From NCBI RefSeq assembly GCF_032854445.1, contig NW_027018240.1:1-53035 (forward strand): a stretch of DNA of 53,035 nucleotides. The letters are read 5' to 3'. The notes under the pieces were generated by a model, which searched no databases, had not been told where the DNA came from, and was given only the letters and a program-made list of their open reading frames with translations. The DNA is from Liolophura sinensis (Eukaryota; Mollusca; Polyplacophora; Chitonida; Chitonidae). Shown one piece after another: positions 41,759 through 51,157 of the stretch. The position numbers and the translations under genes are program-made. Position 1 is the first letter of the stretch, and each line of letters begins with the position of its first letter.

Positions 41759-43047
41759 ATGAGTTCGAACGCATACGGCCGCAGACTCAACCCCTTCAGA
41801 AGACTCCGAGAGCCGTTGGCGGCGAAAGGTGTGCGGCAGTCCGTGGTCGTCACAAACAATCCGAGCACAATCGACGCGAATCAGCAACTATTGGTCCGCT
41901 TCCCCAACCTCGGCGAGCATGACGTCATTGTGCCCGGCACCGCTCGCCTGGCCTTCACGATTGCGCTCAACTCGACGGACGCGAACGCCAAGGTGGTCGG
42001 CAACCTCGGGCGCGCCATCGTAAAGAAGACCACGATCAAATTCAGCGGAAATGAAGTGATGTCCATCGATGACTCCGATGTATTTCATTGCTACGGCGAT
42101 CTATGGCTGACCAGGAACAGAATGCGGCCTACCAAGGCATCGGCAGCGACAACATGCTCAAACATCGCGTCGGGTCGGATGACGCGAATGATAATGCGGG
42201 AGACAATGCGATCGCTCGTGCCATGGGCAACCGGTTCTGCATCCCGCTAGATTTCGAGATTTTGGAGAGCCACATGCCGTTCTATCAGAGCGCACTCTCC
42301 GACCGACTCGAGTACGAACTAACCTTCAACGATTACGGCCGGGTCGTGAAGGCATCACCCGATGCCGCCGCCGCTTACACCATCGACAATATCAGTCTGG
42401 AGTTCGACAAGATAACCGAACAGGAGCTGGCTAGGCAGATCCGCGGCCAGTTCATCCATAACGTCACAATCTTCTATGATCGCGTCCTTCGCCACCGAAA
42501 ATTGGCGAAGAACAAATCCGACACGCTGTGGAACATTAACCTTAACGTGCCCGCGAGGTCGATGAAGGGAATCCTGATGCTGTTCGAGACGTCTTCAGCG
42601 GGGGCATTGTGGAGGCGTAGGTCTGAATCCTTCTACAACCCGAAGATCACCAAAGTGGAGGTTACCATTGAGGGTGTCCCCAATCAGCTATACAGCCAGG
42701 GAATGCGGGCATACCAACAGTGGGAAGAAGCCAGGAAATTCTTCGCCAGCTCACCCATTAGGAAGCGGGACCCGGAGGTGGCTAGGGTCGTAAAAGACTT
42801 GGGTCTGGCGGATGTGTCCTTGGAGGAGTTCCTGAGGTCGAAGTACGCTTTCTGGCTTGACCTTCGGACGAGTGACGACGACCAGCTGCATGGTAGTGGG
42901 CGACGCGTGGTTAACACCAGCGAGGGAATCACATTGCAGATTACGAAAAAGGCAGAGGAGGATGGAGTATTGAACGTGTATCTGTATGTGATTATGGACG
43001 CTCAGCTACACCTCGAGAATGGCCGGTTCGTCAGCGCCCTGTATTGA
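41759..43047 (+). pseudogene. Major capsid protein (double-jelly-roll type), one frameshift
   Basis: ATG at 41759 (MSSNAYGRRLNPFRRL). The first frame runs through IDANQQLLVRFPNL and GNEVMSIDDSDVFHCYGDLW; at about 42095-42120 the reading changes to the second frame, which has HMPFYQSALSDRLEYELTFN, KSDTLWNINLNVP and LHGSGRRVVNTSEG to TGA at 43047. Total about 430 codons. Identified as major capsid by size, central place, similarity between elements and the adjacent packaging ATPase; the sequence itself is not one I can tie to a named family with certainty. The shift could be real decay, a sequencing error or recoding. Confidence 0.78.
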
Positions 43048-43660
43048 TTTCCCCAAGGAGGCCCACAGCGCGATCATCTGTGGGCAGACGGGGTGCGGAA
43101 AAACCGTCTTCGTTCTAGACCTGTTGGAGGGTCCTTTCCGCGGTGCCTTCCAACATATTGTGATCCTATGCCCCACTCTTCGGTATAACAAGGCCTACCA
43201 GCTGCGGCCATGGATTCAGTCTGATCCAGAGGTCTACTGTTTAGACCCGGGCGAGCGGCTCCACGACTACCTTCGGGCGCTCCACCATCTTTTTGAGGGG
43301 GAGCCTACTTTGTACATCGTCGATGACTGCAACGCGACGAAGGCGATGACGAAGAAAAAAGACATGCTTTCAGAGCTGGCCTTCTCGGGCCGTCATGCGG
43401 ACCAAAGCGTCTGGGTCCTTACTCAAAAATACAACTCCGTCCTGAAAGACCTACGCGAGCAGACGCGTTGGGTGGCTCTCTTCCACTGTAAAGACCGGGA
43501 CTCGTTTGGAGAGTGCCTCCGAGAGAACGACGTCATCCCGACCCCGGAAGAAAGGGCAGCGGTTCGACGGCTGCTCGCAGAGAAGAAGCATTCTAAGCTC
43601 CTGCTGAAGACGGATCAGCCAGTTGCTTATCAGGTGTTAAGCCAAACAGCTGTTGAGTAA
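43019..43660 (+). CDS. Genome-packaging ATPase (A32/FtsK-HerA type, 213 aa)
   Basis: Intact. Walker A GQTGCGKTVFVLDLLEGPF at about residues 21-39 and Walker B TLYIVDDCNA at about 96-105, then a sensor-like Gln in VWVLTQKYNSVLKDL (about 130-144) and an Arg-rich region. This is the pattern of viral A32-like ATPases that drive DNA into capsids. The start overlaps the end of the capsid gene by 29 nt, and the same overlap exists in Polinton 1. The capsid and ATPase genes are therefore probably expressed from one message. Confidence 0.9.
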   Translation: MAGSSAPCIDFPKEAHSAIICGQTGCGKTVFVLDLLEGPFRGAFQHIVILCPTLRYNKAYQLRPWIQSDPEVYCLDPGERLHDYLRALHHLFEGEPTLYIVDDCNATKAMTKKKDMLSELAFSGRHADQSVWVLTQKYNSVLKDLREQTRWVALFHCKDRDSFGECLRENDVIPTPEERAAVRRLLAEKKHSKLLLKTDQPVAYQVLSQTAVE

Positions 43661-43775
43661 TCACTTGTGCACTTGTGCACTGAAGCACTTGTGCATGCCG
43701 CGATACTGATTGCGCGACTATATTAGACAAAGGAGACTGTGGACGCATGCGATAGTTCGAATGAACAGAGTAAGG
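43661..43775. other. Spacer with CACTTGTG repeats
   Basis: CACTTGTGCACTTGTGCACT and a further CACTTGTGCA lie at about 43662-43696, directly after the ATPase stop. The copies are near-palindromic (TGCACTTGTGCA). No gene. Confidence 0.55.
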
Positions 43776-44369
43776 ATGGAATGTGACGACCTGATTGACG
43801 AGCTGCTAGGCGATGCCGAGCCCCCTACTGTTCCGAAGGAACGTGACAGCCATGTGCCGCCCGGTGGCCATGTGCCGCCCGGTGATGCGCCAAACAGTGC
43901 GACACAGCATAGAGACAGATTGGCCGCACTTGCGTCTGGTGGGCAGGCCCAGCGGTATTTGGGGAAGAACGTTACGGCTGAAGGCATCGACGCCATGAGC
44001 GACGAAGACATCGAAAAGCTGTACTCTCGCTACGAGGCTCGACTGGGTGCTCAGATGACGCAGACGCTCGGAAAAGCCGCACTGCGATTCTATTCAGTGG
44101 TGGCCAGCACGGTTCTACCTATCCCACCCGAGAATCAACCAAAGCTTGTAGCAGACCTCGAGGCTGACCCGTTTGTTGACCACGCTCTATTAAGAGCGTC
44201 TTGCGATTTGTACCACCGTTTCGGTATGTACTTAGCCCCGCTAACCATGGCGCTGACCACCGCAAAATATTGTTTGTTTGGACACAAGTGCCCGCGAAAT
44301 CCATCTTATCAGGATGAATCCAACGAGCGAGCGGGAGACGAGCGAGCGGGAGACGAGCCCTGCTGCTGA
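43776..44369 (+). CDS. Conserved protein of unknown function (197 aa)
   Basis: Start chosen at ATG 43776 (MECDDLIDELLGDAEPP) by alignment with MDTDELIDEILG of Polinton 1; ATGs at 43761 and 43710 are alternatives. Acidic N terminus, a duplicated SHVPPGG/GHVPPGD linker, a conserved core (RDRLAALASGGQAQRYLGKN, DAMSDEDIEKLYSRYEARLG) and a C-terminal region with PLTMALTTAKYCLFGHKC. Helical, no signal peptide; one moderately hydrophobic stretch. Likely a virion or assembly protein by position; no known motif. Confidence 0.72.
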   Translation: MECDDLIDELLGDAEPPTVPKERDSHVPPGGHVPPGDAPNSATQHRDRLAALASGGQAQRYLGKNVTAEGIDAMSDEDIEKLYSRYEARLGAQMTQTLGKAALRFYSVVASTVLPIPPENQPKLVADLEADPFVDHALLRASCDLYHRFGMYLAPLTMALTTAKYCLFGHKCPRNPSYQDESNERAGDERAGDEPCC

Positions 44370-44389
44370 CGACGGCACGACAGCAAAGC

Positions 44390-44454
44390 CAATAGCTAAG
44401 CAATAGCTAAGCAATAGTTAAGCAATAGCTAAGAATAGCTAAGCAATAGTTAAG
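44390..44454. repeat. 11-bp tandem repeat (CAATAGCTAAG, six copies)
   Basis: Units CAATAGC/TTAAG follow each other from 44390 to 44454, one of them 10 bp. Located between two genes, just upstream of the next one. Not present in Polinton 1. Confidence 0.85.
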
Positions 44455-44509
44455 CAGTGTTAACCATGGCGCTGAGCATTTGAACAGGCGGTTTTTTTCA
44501 CGTATAGAG

Positions 44510-44959
44510 ATGGATCCAACGAGCGAGCTGGAGACGAGCCCTTCTACGGGACAAGCGCCCCAAAGCGTGGCAGCCCCTTCTACGGGACAAGCGCCGCAAA
44601 GCGTGACAGCCCCTTCTGCGGAACGCGTGAAGGATCCCAAAAGAGTCGCTGCGGGGCTAGCTAGCGCAGCAGCGAGAAAGGCGAAGTCGGAAAAAGTCTT
44701 AGAGGAACTTCGCAGAGCTAAAGCTGCTTTGCTTCCGCATTCCGTAGAATCGACACCCGAAGAGCCGAAGCGGGCTGAGAAGTCCAAAACCTCGGAAAAG
44801 CCGGAGCGGACTGAAAAGCCCAAAACCTCGGAAATGCTCAGCTGGGCCCCCTTGGCGCTGTTAGTCGTTGGGATGGGTGTCCTGGTCCTGTCCCGGTTCC
44901 TTCGGAACAGGAACAGCAATAGCACGCGACACGAAGTGTCAGCAGCGTGCGAAGCCTGA
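44510..44959 (+). CDS. Small Lys/Ala-rich protein with one membrane segment (149 aa)
   Basis: Start ATG 44510 (MDPTSELETSPSTG); an in-frame ATG at 44480 is upstream but not supported by the homologue. N terminus with two copies of PSTGQAPQSV, a basic Ala-rich helix (RVAAGLASAAARKAKSEKVL), Lys/Glu/Ser linker repeats (EKPERTEKPKTSE) and a TM segment (LALLVVGMGVLVLSRFL) near residues 110-128. Homologous to 26754-27218. Basic helix plus membrane anchor suggests a link between DNA and the membrane or capsid shell; this is inference. Confidence 0.7.
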   Translation: MDPTSELETSPSTGQAPQSVAAPSTGQAPQSVTAPSAERVKDPKRVAAGLASAAARKAKSEKVLEELRRAKAALLPHSVESTPEEPKRAEKSKTSEKPERTEKPKTSEMLSWAPLALLVVGMGVLVLSRFLRNRNSNSTRHEVSAACEA

Positions 44960-45020
44960 ATCTCGGAGCCACCAAATTTCCATTTGAAGGAGCGCCACCC
45001 TAACTATATGCTGTAGAAAT

Positions 45021-45260
45021 ATGTCTTCCCCCATCACTGATGGAAAAATGCTGGCCAACGCGGCCTACCACGCAGCTGTAGTCACCTTCCTGGCCGCTGG
45101 GTATGCTCGCCTGGGAAAAATGGTCTTGACAACACCGATCCCAAAGCTGGACACCACAGCTCGTGACCTCGGCATGGTGACCGTCGATGTCGCTTTAGCC
45201 CTCGTTTCCAAGGACATGTTAATTAAACAGGGGATACTCCCCCCTAATATTATCACGTAA
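45021..45260 (+). CDS. Small hydrophobic protein (79 aa)
   Basis: MSSPITDGKMLANAAYHAAV to PPNIIT. Two hydrophobic stretches (about residues 14-28 and 48-62) separated by a short polar stretch, so perhaps a two-helix membrane protein. Stop TAA (45258-45260) overlaps the ATG of the next gene (TAATG), suggesting linked translation. Conserved in Polinton 1. Function unknown. Confidence 0.7.
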   Translation: MSSPITDGKMLANAAYHAAVVTFLAAGYARLGKMVLTTPIPKLDTTARDLGMVTVDVALALVSKDMLIKQGILPPNIIT

Positions 45261-45709
45261 TGGCTTCCATCGCGATGATGATGGGCGGCGCTCTCGTAAA
45301 CGCTCTGGCCTTCAGCGGGAGCAACTATGTCTTTTCGTTGCTACGGAGCTCCGGTGTTGACGTAGAGCGGAGACGACATGATCACGCGGTAGAACAGCTC
45401 CAAGCCGCTCAGGCAAAATGGGCCAGAAAACGAACTGAGCGCTTGGACTGGATCAACGATGAACTTCGCCGCCAGGGCCACGCCGTCCAAACGTTCAGGG
45501 ACGTTGAGACCGCCATACGCGAATATGCACGAGTCACGGGCAAAACACTTACACGCGATGCTCGCGATGCCCTGCTGGGCCCAGAGCCCAAGCTCTCCGA
45601 TTTCTACGTACCATCCGAGGGTCAAAAAAATCGCGAAATGACCTTTGTCGTCCTAGGAATGTGTGTGGTTGGCGGCGTTAGCTATTCCATAGCAAGACTC
45701 ACCAAGTAA
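45260..45709 (+). CDS. Membrane-associated coiled protein (149 aa)
   Basis: MASIAMMMGGALVNALAFSG is a hydrophobic N-terminal segment. A charged helix follows (EQLQAAQAKWARKRTERLDW, about residues 44-63), then LSDFYVPSEGQKNREM and a C-terminal TM segment (FVVLGMCVVGGVSYSIA). Start fixed by the TAATG overlap and by the homologue at 27441. Function unknown; its conservation with the upstream gene suggests that they work together. Confidence 0.74.
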   Translation: MASIAMMMGGALVNALAFSGSNYVFSLLRSSGVDVERRRHDHAVEQLQAAQAKWARKRTERLDWINDELRRQGHAVQTFRDVETAIREYARVTGKTLTRDARDALLGPEPKLSDFYVPSEGQKNREMTFVVLGMCVVGGVSYSIARLTK

Positions 45710-45816
45710 TCCGAAATGACCGTGTTTCATCGCCGAAAGGCGTTTGGGGCTCAATGCCGACACAACCTTAGTAGTGAGGTGGGTACCCAGATGGACAAAA
45801 AATTTTTTTGATGCTC

Positions 45817-46116
45817 TCACATCAAATCGAAGCTATGGTACGATTTTTTGGGGTCTGACGCACATTCTCGGAAGCCGTTCTTCCGAACGAAATTTGCCGG
45901 GGCGTCTTTTAACTCAACGTGTAGCCGCTGTGGCGCAAAGGCTTTGTATTTGTCTCCACAGATATTATCCAGTTCCAGAACCGAAGTTTCACCGAAGCGT
46001 GTGCTCATCGGCTTAACTCTGGCTATCTTATATACGCCGTCCGGGAGTTCGCGCCACTTCGTCGTCTCGCTTCTCGAATTCTCGTCGAAGTCTTTATCAC
46101 TCGGCCACTCTGCCAT
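45817..46116 (-). CDS. Small protein (99 aa), found only in Polinton 2
   Basis: Starts MAEWPSDKDFDENSRSETTK; the core WRELPDGVYKIARVKPMSTR and FGETSVLELDNICGDKYKAF is predicted all-beta and resembles the layout of small OB-fold single-stranded-DNA-binding proteins, but the call is weak. Convergent with the preceding gene, divergent from the integrase. No counterpart is present in the short gap between the homologous genes of Polinton 1, so it may belong with the alternative replication gene. Confidence 0.62.
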   Translation of the reverse strand: MAEWPSDKDFDENSRSETTKWRELPDGVYKIARVKPMSTRFGETSVLELDNICGDKYKAFAPQRLHVELKDAPANFVRKNGFRECASDPKKSYHSFDLM

Positions 46117-46255
46117 CTTGCTGCTGCTATGCTATGCTTACGTTTGCTTTGCTTGGCTTTGGGGGATACATACATGTTCCGTGTCTTAAAATAGGAATTT
46201 GCCTATCTGGGTACCAGACATTAGAGCCTTGGGTCTGTACGGGCATGATACCATC

Positions 46256-47269
46256 ATGTCCAAGTTGGCGGATATCTATTACTCCCCTAGGGGCTACTGG
46301 AAGGGACTGGCGGCGATCCCCAAGCTAGCCGCTGCTGCCAAAGTGTCAGAAGATACGGCTCGTGCATGGCTAAAGAAGCAAGCTATCTGGCAGATATACC
46401 TCCCCCGCCCGAAGCGAATACCGAGACCTCTGTTCGGCGTCAAAACACCGAATGAAGTTCATCAGGCCGATCTTCAGTTTCTGCCGCACGACCGACCGGG
46501 GAGAGGTCGTAAGCTGTACAAGTACGCGCTGACAGTGGTTGACGTCGCTTCGCGCTACAAGGAGGCTGAAGCTCTCGCTACGAAAGATTCAAAAGAGGTC
46601 GCGGATGCTTTGACCCGTATTTACAAGCGCGGCCCTCTTACATGGCCAAAGCTGTTTCAAGTCGACCCGGGGCGTGAATTCATGGGCGCTGTAAGCCTGT
46701 TGCTGGCCAAACACGGTGCATCGGTTAGACGTGGGCGGGTGGATGTGCACAGGGATCAAGGCATTGTAGAGCGTTTCAACCGCACTCTGGCTGAGCGGCT
46801 CTTTGGGCATCAGTATGCTCAGGAGCTGCGCCTTCCTCCCGGACACCAGTCCACTGAATGGGTGGCAAGGCTGCCCTCTGTTGTTGCTGCTCTGAATAAC
46901 GAGACAACAAGGCTAACTGGTAAAAAGCGTAAGGATGCAATCAAGGTAAAGGCTGTAACACAAAAGCCCTCTTCGGTGGTTCCAGGTCGCCCCACAGGAC
47001 TAGATGAGCGCAAAATCCCGTCAGGTGTGGGCGTTCGCTACCTCTACCAGTCAGGCGAACTGGAAGGCGGCCGCCGTCGCGCGACAGACCCTGTATGGTC
47101 ACTTGAGGTGTACCGGCTGGGGCGCTCTGTCACAAAGCCCAATGAGCCCGTGCTATATTATCTAGACGATACGTCGGATGGTCCGCAACGGGTCTTCGTC
47201 CGTGAAGAATTGCTTATAGTACCTCCTGATACTGAGCTCCCCCCTGATGGGGTCCTACAACGGCGTTAA
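46256..47269 (+). CDS. Retroviral-type (rve) integrase, DDE family (337 aa)
   Basis: Intact; inserts the element into the genome with a 6-bp duplication. Start taken at ATG 46256 (MSKLADIYYSPRGYWKGL); an upstream in-frame ATG at 46199 is possible. The N-terminal helix-turn-helix (about residues 18-50) is followed by the catalytic core with Asp72 (VHQADLQFLPHD), Asp137 (VDPGREFMG) and Glu172 (QGIVERFNRTLAE). A C-terminal SH3/chromo-like region has VRYLYQSGELEGG and REELLIVPPDTELPPDG. The stop TAA overlaps the replication gene on the other strand by 15 nt. Confidence 0.95.
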   Translation: MSKLADIYYSPRGYWKGLAAIPKLAAAAKVSEDTARAWLKKQAIWQIYLPRPKRIPRPLFGVKTPNEVHQADLQFLPHDRPGRGRKLYKYALTVVDVASRYKEAEALATKDSKEVADALTRIYKRGPLTWPKLFQVDPGREFMGAVSLLLAKHGASVRRGRVDVHRDQGIVERFNRTLAERLFGHQYAQELRLPPGHQSTEWVARLPSVVAALNNETTRLTGKKRKDAIKVKAVTQKPSSVVPGRPTGLDERKIPSGVGVRYLYQSGELEGGRRRATDPVWSLEVYRLGRSVTKPNEPVLYYLDDTSDGPQRVFVREELLIVPPDTELPPDGVLQRR

Positions 47270-50200
47270 CGCTGCTGCGCCTCTCTTCCGGTTACACTCA
47301 AGGCAGGTGAGGCGGACGTTGTCACGGGTGTGGCCTCTGCTGTTATCTAGCCGGTCAACGGAGAATTGCTGCGTGTCTTTGGGCTGGTAGGCCCACAGGA
47401 GCTTGATGTCGCAAGCTGCGCAGAGATTGCCCTGAGCCTCTTTGAGCGCGAGGACGTGGTCGACCTTCAGGTTGAATCCATCTAGCCCTCTAGCTTGATC
47501 CTGGTGCTTGTAGGCCACTAGCTTCCTCTGAATGGATTGCCGGGTCTGCTGCTCGGTGGGGGCGGGGACTCCGCTGTCCTCTTTTTTCGCCGGCGCATCA
47601 CCCAACGAACCCTCCTCTGGGGGACTTGCTACCCTATCGAGCTAGCTGAGATATTCTACCCGTGAGACGGCGAGGTAAGCCAGGTTGGACCACTGGAGGT
47701 GGTCATCAACGATCCAGACCTTCTTTGGAGCGTGGATCGTGAGACCCTGGGACAAGTGGACGGTCAATGCATATCCGAGGCGCCAATCTTCGGTGCGTAT
47801 GGCCCTCCCTGCTGCCTCTATGGTGACGTCCACCACATCGTTGAGAACCAGCTTTTCTCTGATTTCTGTGCCTGGGATGGTGACCTCTATGTTTTGCTTC
47901 CGGCTGTCCTTGGGGTGGTACAGCAGGGGCACCGGAGTGTCCTTCCAGCGATCCTGGTGTCGTTGGAATAGGAGCTCCTGCGTTCGGTCACGTACCTTCT
48001 GCCTCGAGGTCAAGATAAGATCGCTTGGCTTCCAGGCTTCAATAAACCTCTCCCATCCGAGGCATCCGGGTAGAGCTTTTCGCATCTCCTCGCACTGCTT
48101 CCGATCCGACTGTAGACGAATTGCTCGCTTGAGGGCCTTCAACGCCTCGTCTTTGGCTCGGTGGTCGTGTTTGACCTCTTCATAGTAGTCTGCTGTCTGT
48201 ACCAACCAGTTATGCGGCATTTCACCTGCAATCGGTGGCGGTTGGCCTTGATCGCCGCAACAGATAACCTGCACACTCCTATTTTCGAGCCAGTTGAGGA
48301 ACGTCTCCAGAACAGATTGTGGCACAGTGCACACCTCGTCCCAGATGATAACGCGGGGGACGTATTTCTGGCCCATCCTTTCTGGGGTCCAGTCAGTCTG
48401 TCCACTCCAGCGGAAGAAGCTGTGATAAGTCTGGGCTTTGACCCCTCTGGCTCGCATCTCCTTGGCCAACCGGTGAGTCGGCGTGAAGACAAGGGGGTCT
48501 CTGCGACGGAAGAGCTCGATAGCGCGTGTCGTTTTTTCCACTGCCACCACCACCATTAAGGTAACTCAACTGGTGGCGGGTTAGCGGGTCGGTGTAGCGA
48601 GGTGCGGTGGAGTCGGGTGTTTGGCATGTGCGCCGCAAGTACTCCGGTTTGGGTAGATAGGCTGCGTGTTCCTGCGGCATGTACATCTGTTCACCCTTAT
48701 CGCGCCACTGGGCCGGGGCAACCACGGGAAAGTACGGCTCTCCTGACAGGCATGCATAACAATTTTCATCTCCACAATCACAGAGCCTTTCCGCCACGTA
48801 CGCATCAACGTCGTTCAGTTTATGCAGCGCCGCCTTCTGGATATAGATGCTGTCGGTGGCCACTCGGACAGCCTCCCCGGGCTAAATCTTGAAAGCATGG
48901 TGATGAGGTTGATGTGTGCGTAGGCCAGCATGGAAGCCCGCAGATGGGCGTACTGAGGCTGTGAGCTGTCGTAGTACGCGAGGATGTGGCCAAGAGGGCA
49001 CCTTTGAGGGGCACCCACAAGCGTACCATTTTGTCGGGTGTCACGCACAAGGAAGTCTAGCTCTCCCTGGTCGGTGACCAGCCTTCGCGTCATTCTTTTG
49101 CCATCGGCCTTGCTACCCTGCGTGAACTTGCCTATGACTGCACAGGCCTGGTCTCGGCTGTCGGGCATCCAGACGTCGGTCTGTTTCCCAAAGGCAAGGA
49201 TTGCTTCGCGGATTTTGAGGGTTTTCAAGAGACCGGACTGTACAAGGTATGCGAGCAGCGGTGTTGGTGCCCAGCCCTTCTCGGCGAAATGCTTCCCAAA
49301 CCAGGCGGGGATAACTGAATGGCAGTTATCCGCGAACTCCCACTCGACGACCTCTGCAAAGCCGGTGCCAATGTCTTTTGGGAGAGGACCATTGATGGCT
49401 ACACGGGTCATGCGGTGGGTTGGGTGCCCGAAACGTTCGAAATACGCCTTGGCTTCGCCTTCTCCCTGGAAGGATGCTGGGTAACAGGCCTTCATGTCGA
49501 TGCTCACAACCTCTCTCGTGTCGTAGTCCATGGAGTTCCAGAGCCCTCCGTGGCCATGCTCAACACAGGCTTTCTGAACATCGTCGATGAAGCTGGCTGG
49601 GGTCGGTTTCCAGCCGTTGCGTTCTTTGGCTATGATGCTAGCCGCATGGTTCTCTCCGAAAGCCCGGTCGGCGAGTTCGGGGTAGCCCAGGGCGCGGCAG
49701 ATCTGTTGCAGTCGCTCGTGAACTTCCCGCGTCCTGTAGGTGCGGCCGTCCTGGAGAACAAACTGATCGACACTTAGCTGTCTGTCTTGTCCGCCTAGCA
49801 GCCACACCGCCAGAGGCTCATCCTGGGTAGCCTCACGGATTGCCTGCCAGACATCTCCCTCGTAGATGTGGACCTATCGGCTTTCGGGGAAGTGGAGGTC
49901 TTTGGACCAGGCGTGGCCGTTGTGGCTGATGAGCTCTATTTTTCTCTTGATACCGTTGCCAACGAATTGGTACTTGCCGCTGTTGTAGATGTCCTCTCCG
50001 GCGATATCTCGTAAGATGATTGCCCTCTTGAGGATCTTTTCTAGGGTCGCCACATCACCAACTGTGGCACCGGTTTCATGAACTCTTTCTTCCCATTCCT
50101 GTATCTTCCTTCGCCTTTCTTGTGTCAGTCCATGACCTCTCAGTGCGCCTTCGAAGTGCTCCACGACTCTTTGGGCTACGCAGTTGAAGTCACCATCCCT

Positions 50201-51157
50201 CAGTGGGGCTAAGTTTGCGGGGTCCGGATCCCGGACGGGGTAGAGGCCGTAAGCAACTGCAGTGACTGGGTAGGCATTGTCATAGAACACTCTGTCAATC
50301 CCGGTCAGGACACCAGGCTCCGTCTGGCTTGTCACCTCGACGACACCCTGGCCTTTCTTCCTCTCAGTACGGATGGGGTCGAATTTGTCTTCGACGGCCC
50401 AGTCCCCTTCTGCCCGCTCTCGGAGGAATTTGACCCTCAGGATGAATTTATCGTCTTTGGAGAGAGCGGCCAGGAGCTGTGCTGCCCTCTCATCTGACAT
50501 TTTTGCATCAAGAGATAGCCGACCAGCTCCAGCATACATACCATTAGTGATTTTTACGTCACCAATGTCAAGGGGGTCTTCTTCTTCCACTCTCCACGTG
50601 GAGAAGACCGCAGTGGCACCATCAACTTCAAACTCGTCCTTGGCGTCGTTAAGAATCTCAACCCACTCGCTAGTTGGGAGCTGTACCGGGTGAGGGACCC
50701 GGTGATCCAGGTCGATAAAGGGCTGTTCCTGTTCTTTCCGGGCGAGGATTCCAGGCCCTTCCCGTGCTATAGCAGATGCCAAGGTCTCTTTCCTTGATTT
50801 CGTGAGGCTGCTGATATGGGGCTTGCTATTTCGATTAATTAATTTCTGTAGTGGATGCAACCGTAAACGAGGATTTCGAGCGATGTCCGCTGCATACTTT
50901 CTCGCACGTAAAGCGGCGCCGACCTCGGCATCAAGCTGCGCTAGTTCACGACGACGTTGCACTTTTTTGTGTGGGTTCTCGATATCGCTGCGAATAGCTG
51001 GAAGTCTCCCCGTCTTCCGCGCCCGCTTGATTCTCTCTATCCACTCGCGTGCACGGGCCCTGCCTATCGCATCGATAAGGCCGCCTTTCTTGAGCTTCGA
51101 TCTGCCGGGAAGCCCGTAGTTCCTTGCTAAAGCTCGCAGTTCTTTGACTGTTGGCAT
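47255..51157 (-). pseudogene. Fused replication protein: SAP-like - family-B DNA polymerase - SF1-type helicase - HNH nuclease (about 1300 codons)
   Basis: ATG at 51157. Residues 1-30 resemble a SAP DNA-binding motif (LPGRSKLKKGGLIDAI). The polymerase carries motif A (VVSIDMKACYPAS; Asp codon near 49498) and motif C (VATDSIYI, 48863-48840). The helicase Walker A GGGGSGK is at about 48555-48530, with DEVCTVPQ (Walker B) and VHLSQGLT further on. The C-terminal HNH domain has CAACDIKL, the VDRLDNSRGHTRDN core and CLECNRKRG. Breaks: TAG at 49874-49876, TAG at 47642-47644, one missing base near 48880 (G run) and one extra A at Walker A (about 48529-48534). The indels cancel, so both ends are in the same frame. 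I see no HUH, TDTDS or classical N-terminal pPolB region. Confidence 0.85.

Noticed and set aside
46199-47269. Integrase as evidence for a retrovirus or LTR retrotransposon
   Set aside because: No reverse transcriptase, protease or gag lies near it; it is surrounded by capsid, packaging ATPase and DNA polymerase genes and the terminal repeats are inverted, as in Polintons.
48525-48540. A AAA AAC at the helicase Walker A as a programmed -1 frameshift site
   Set aside because: The change needed to enter the downstream frame is +1, not -1, and a second indel upstream cancels it, so a simple extra A fits better.
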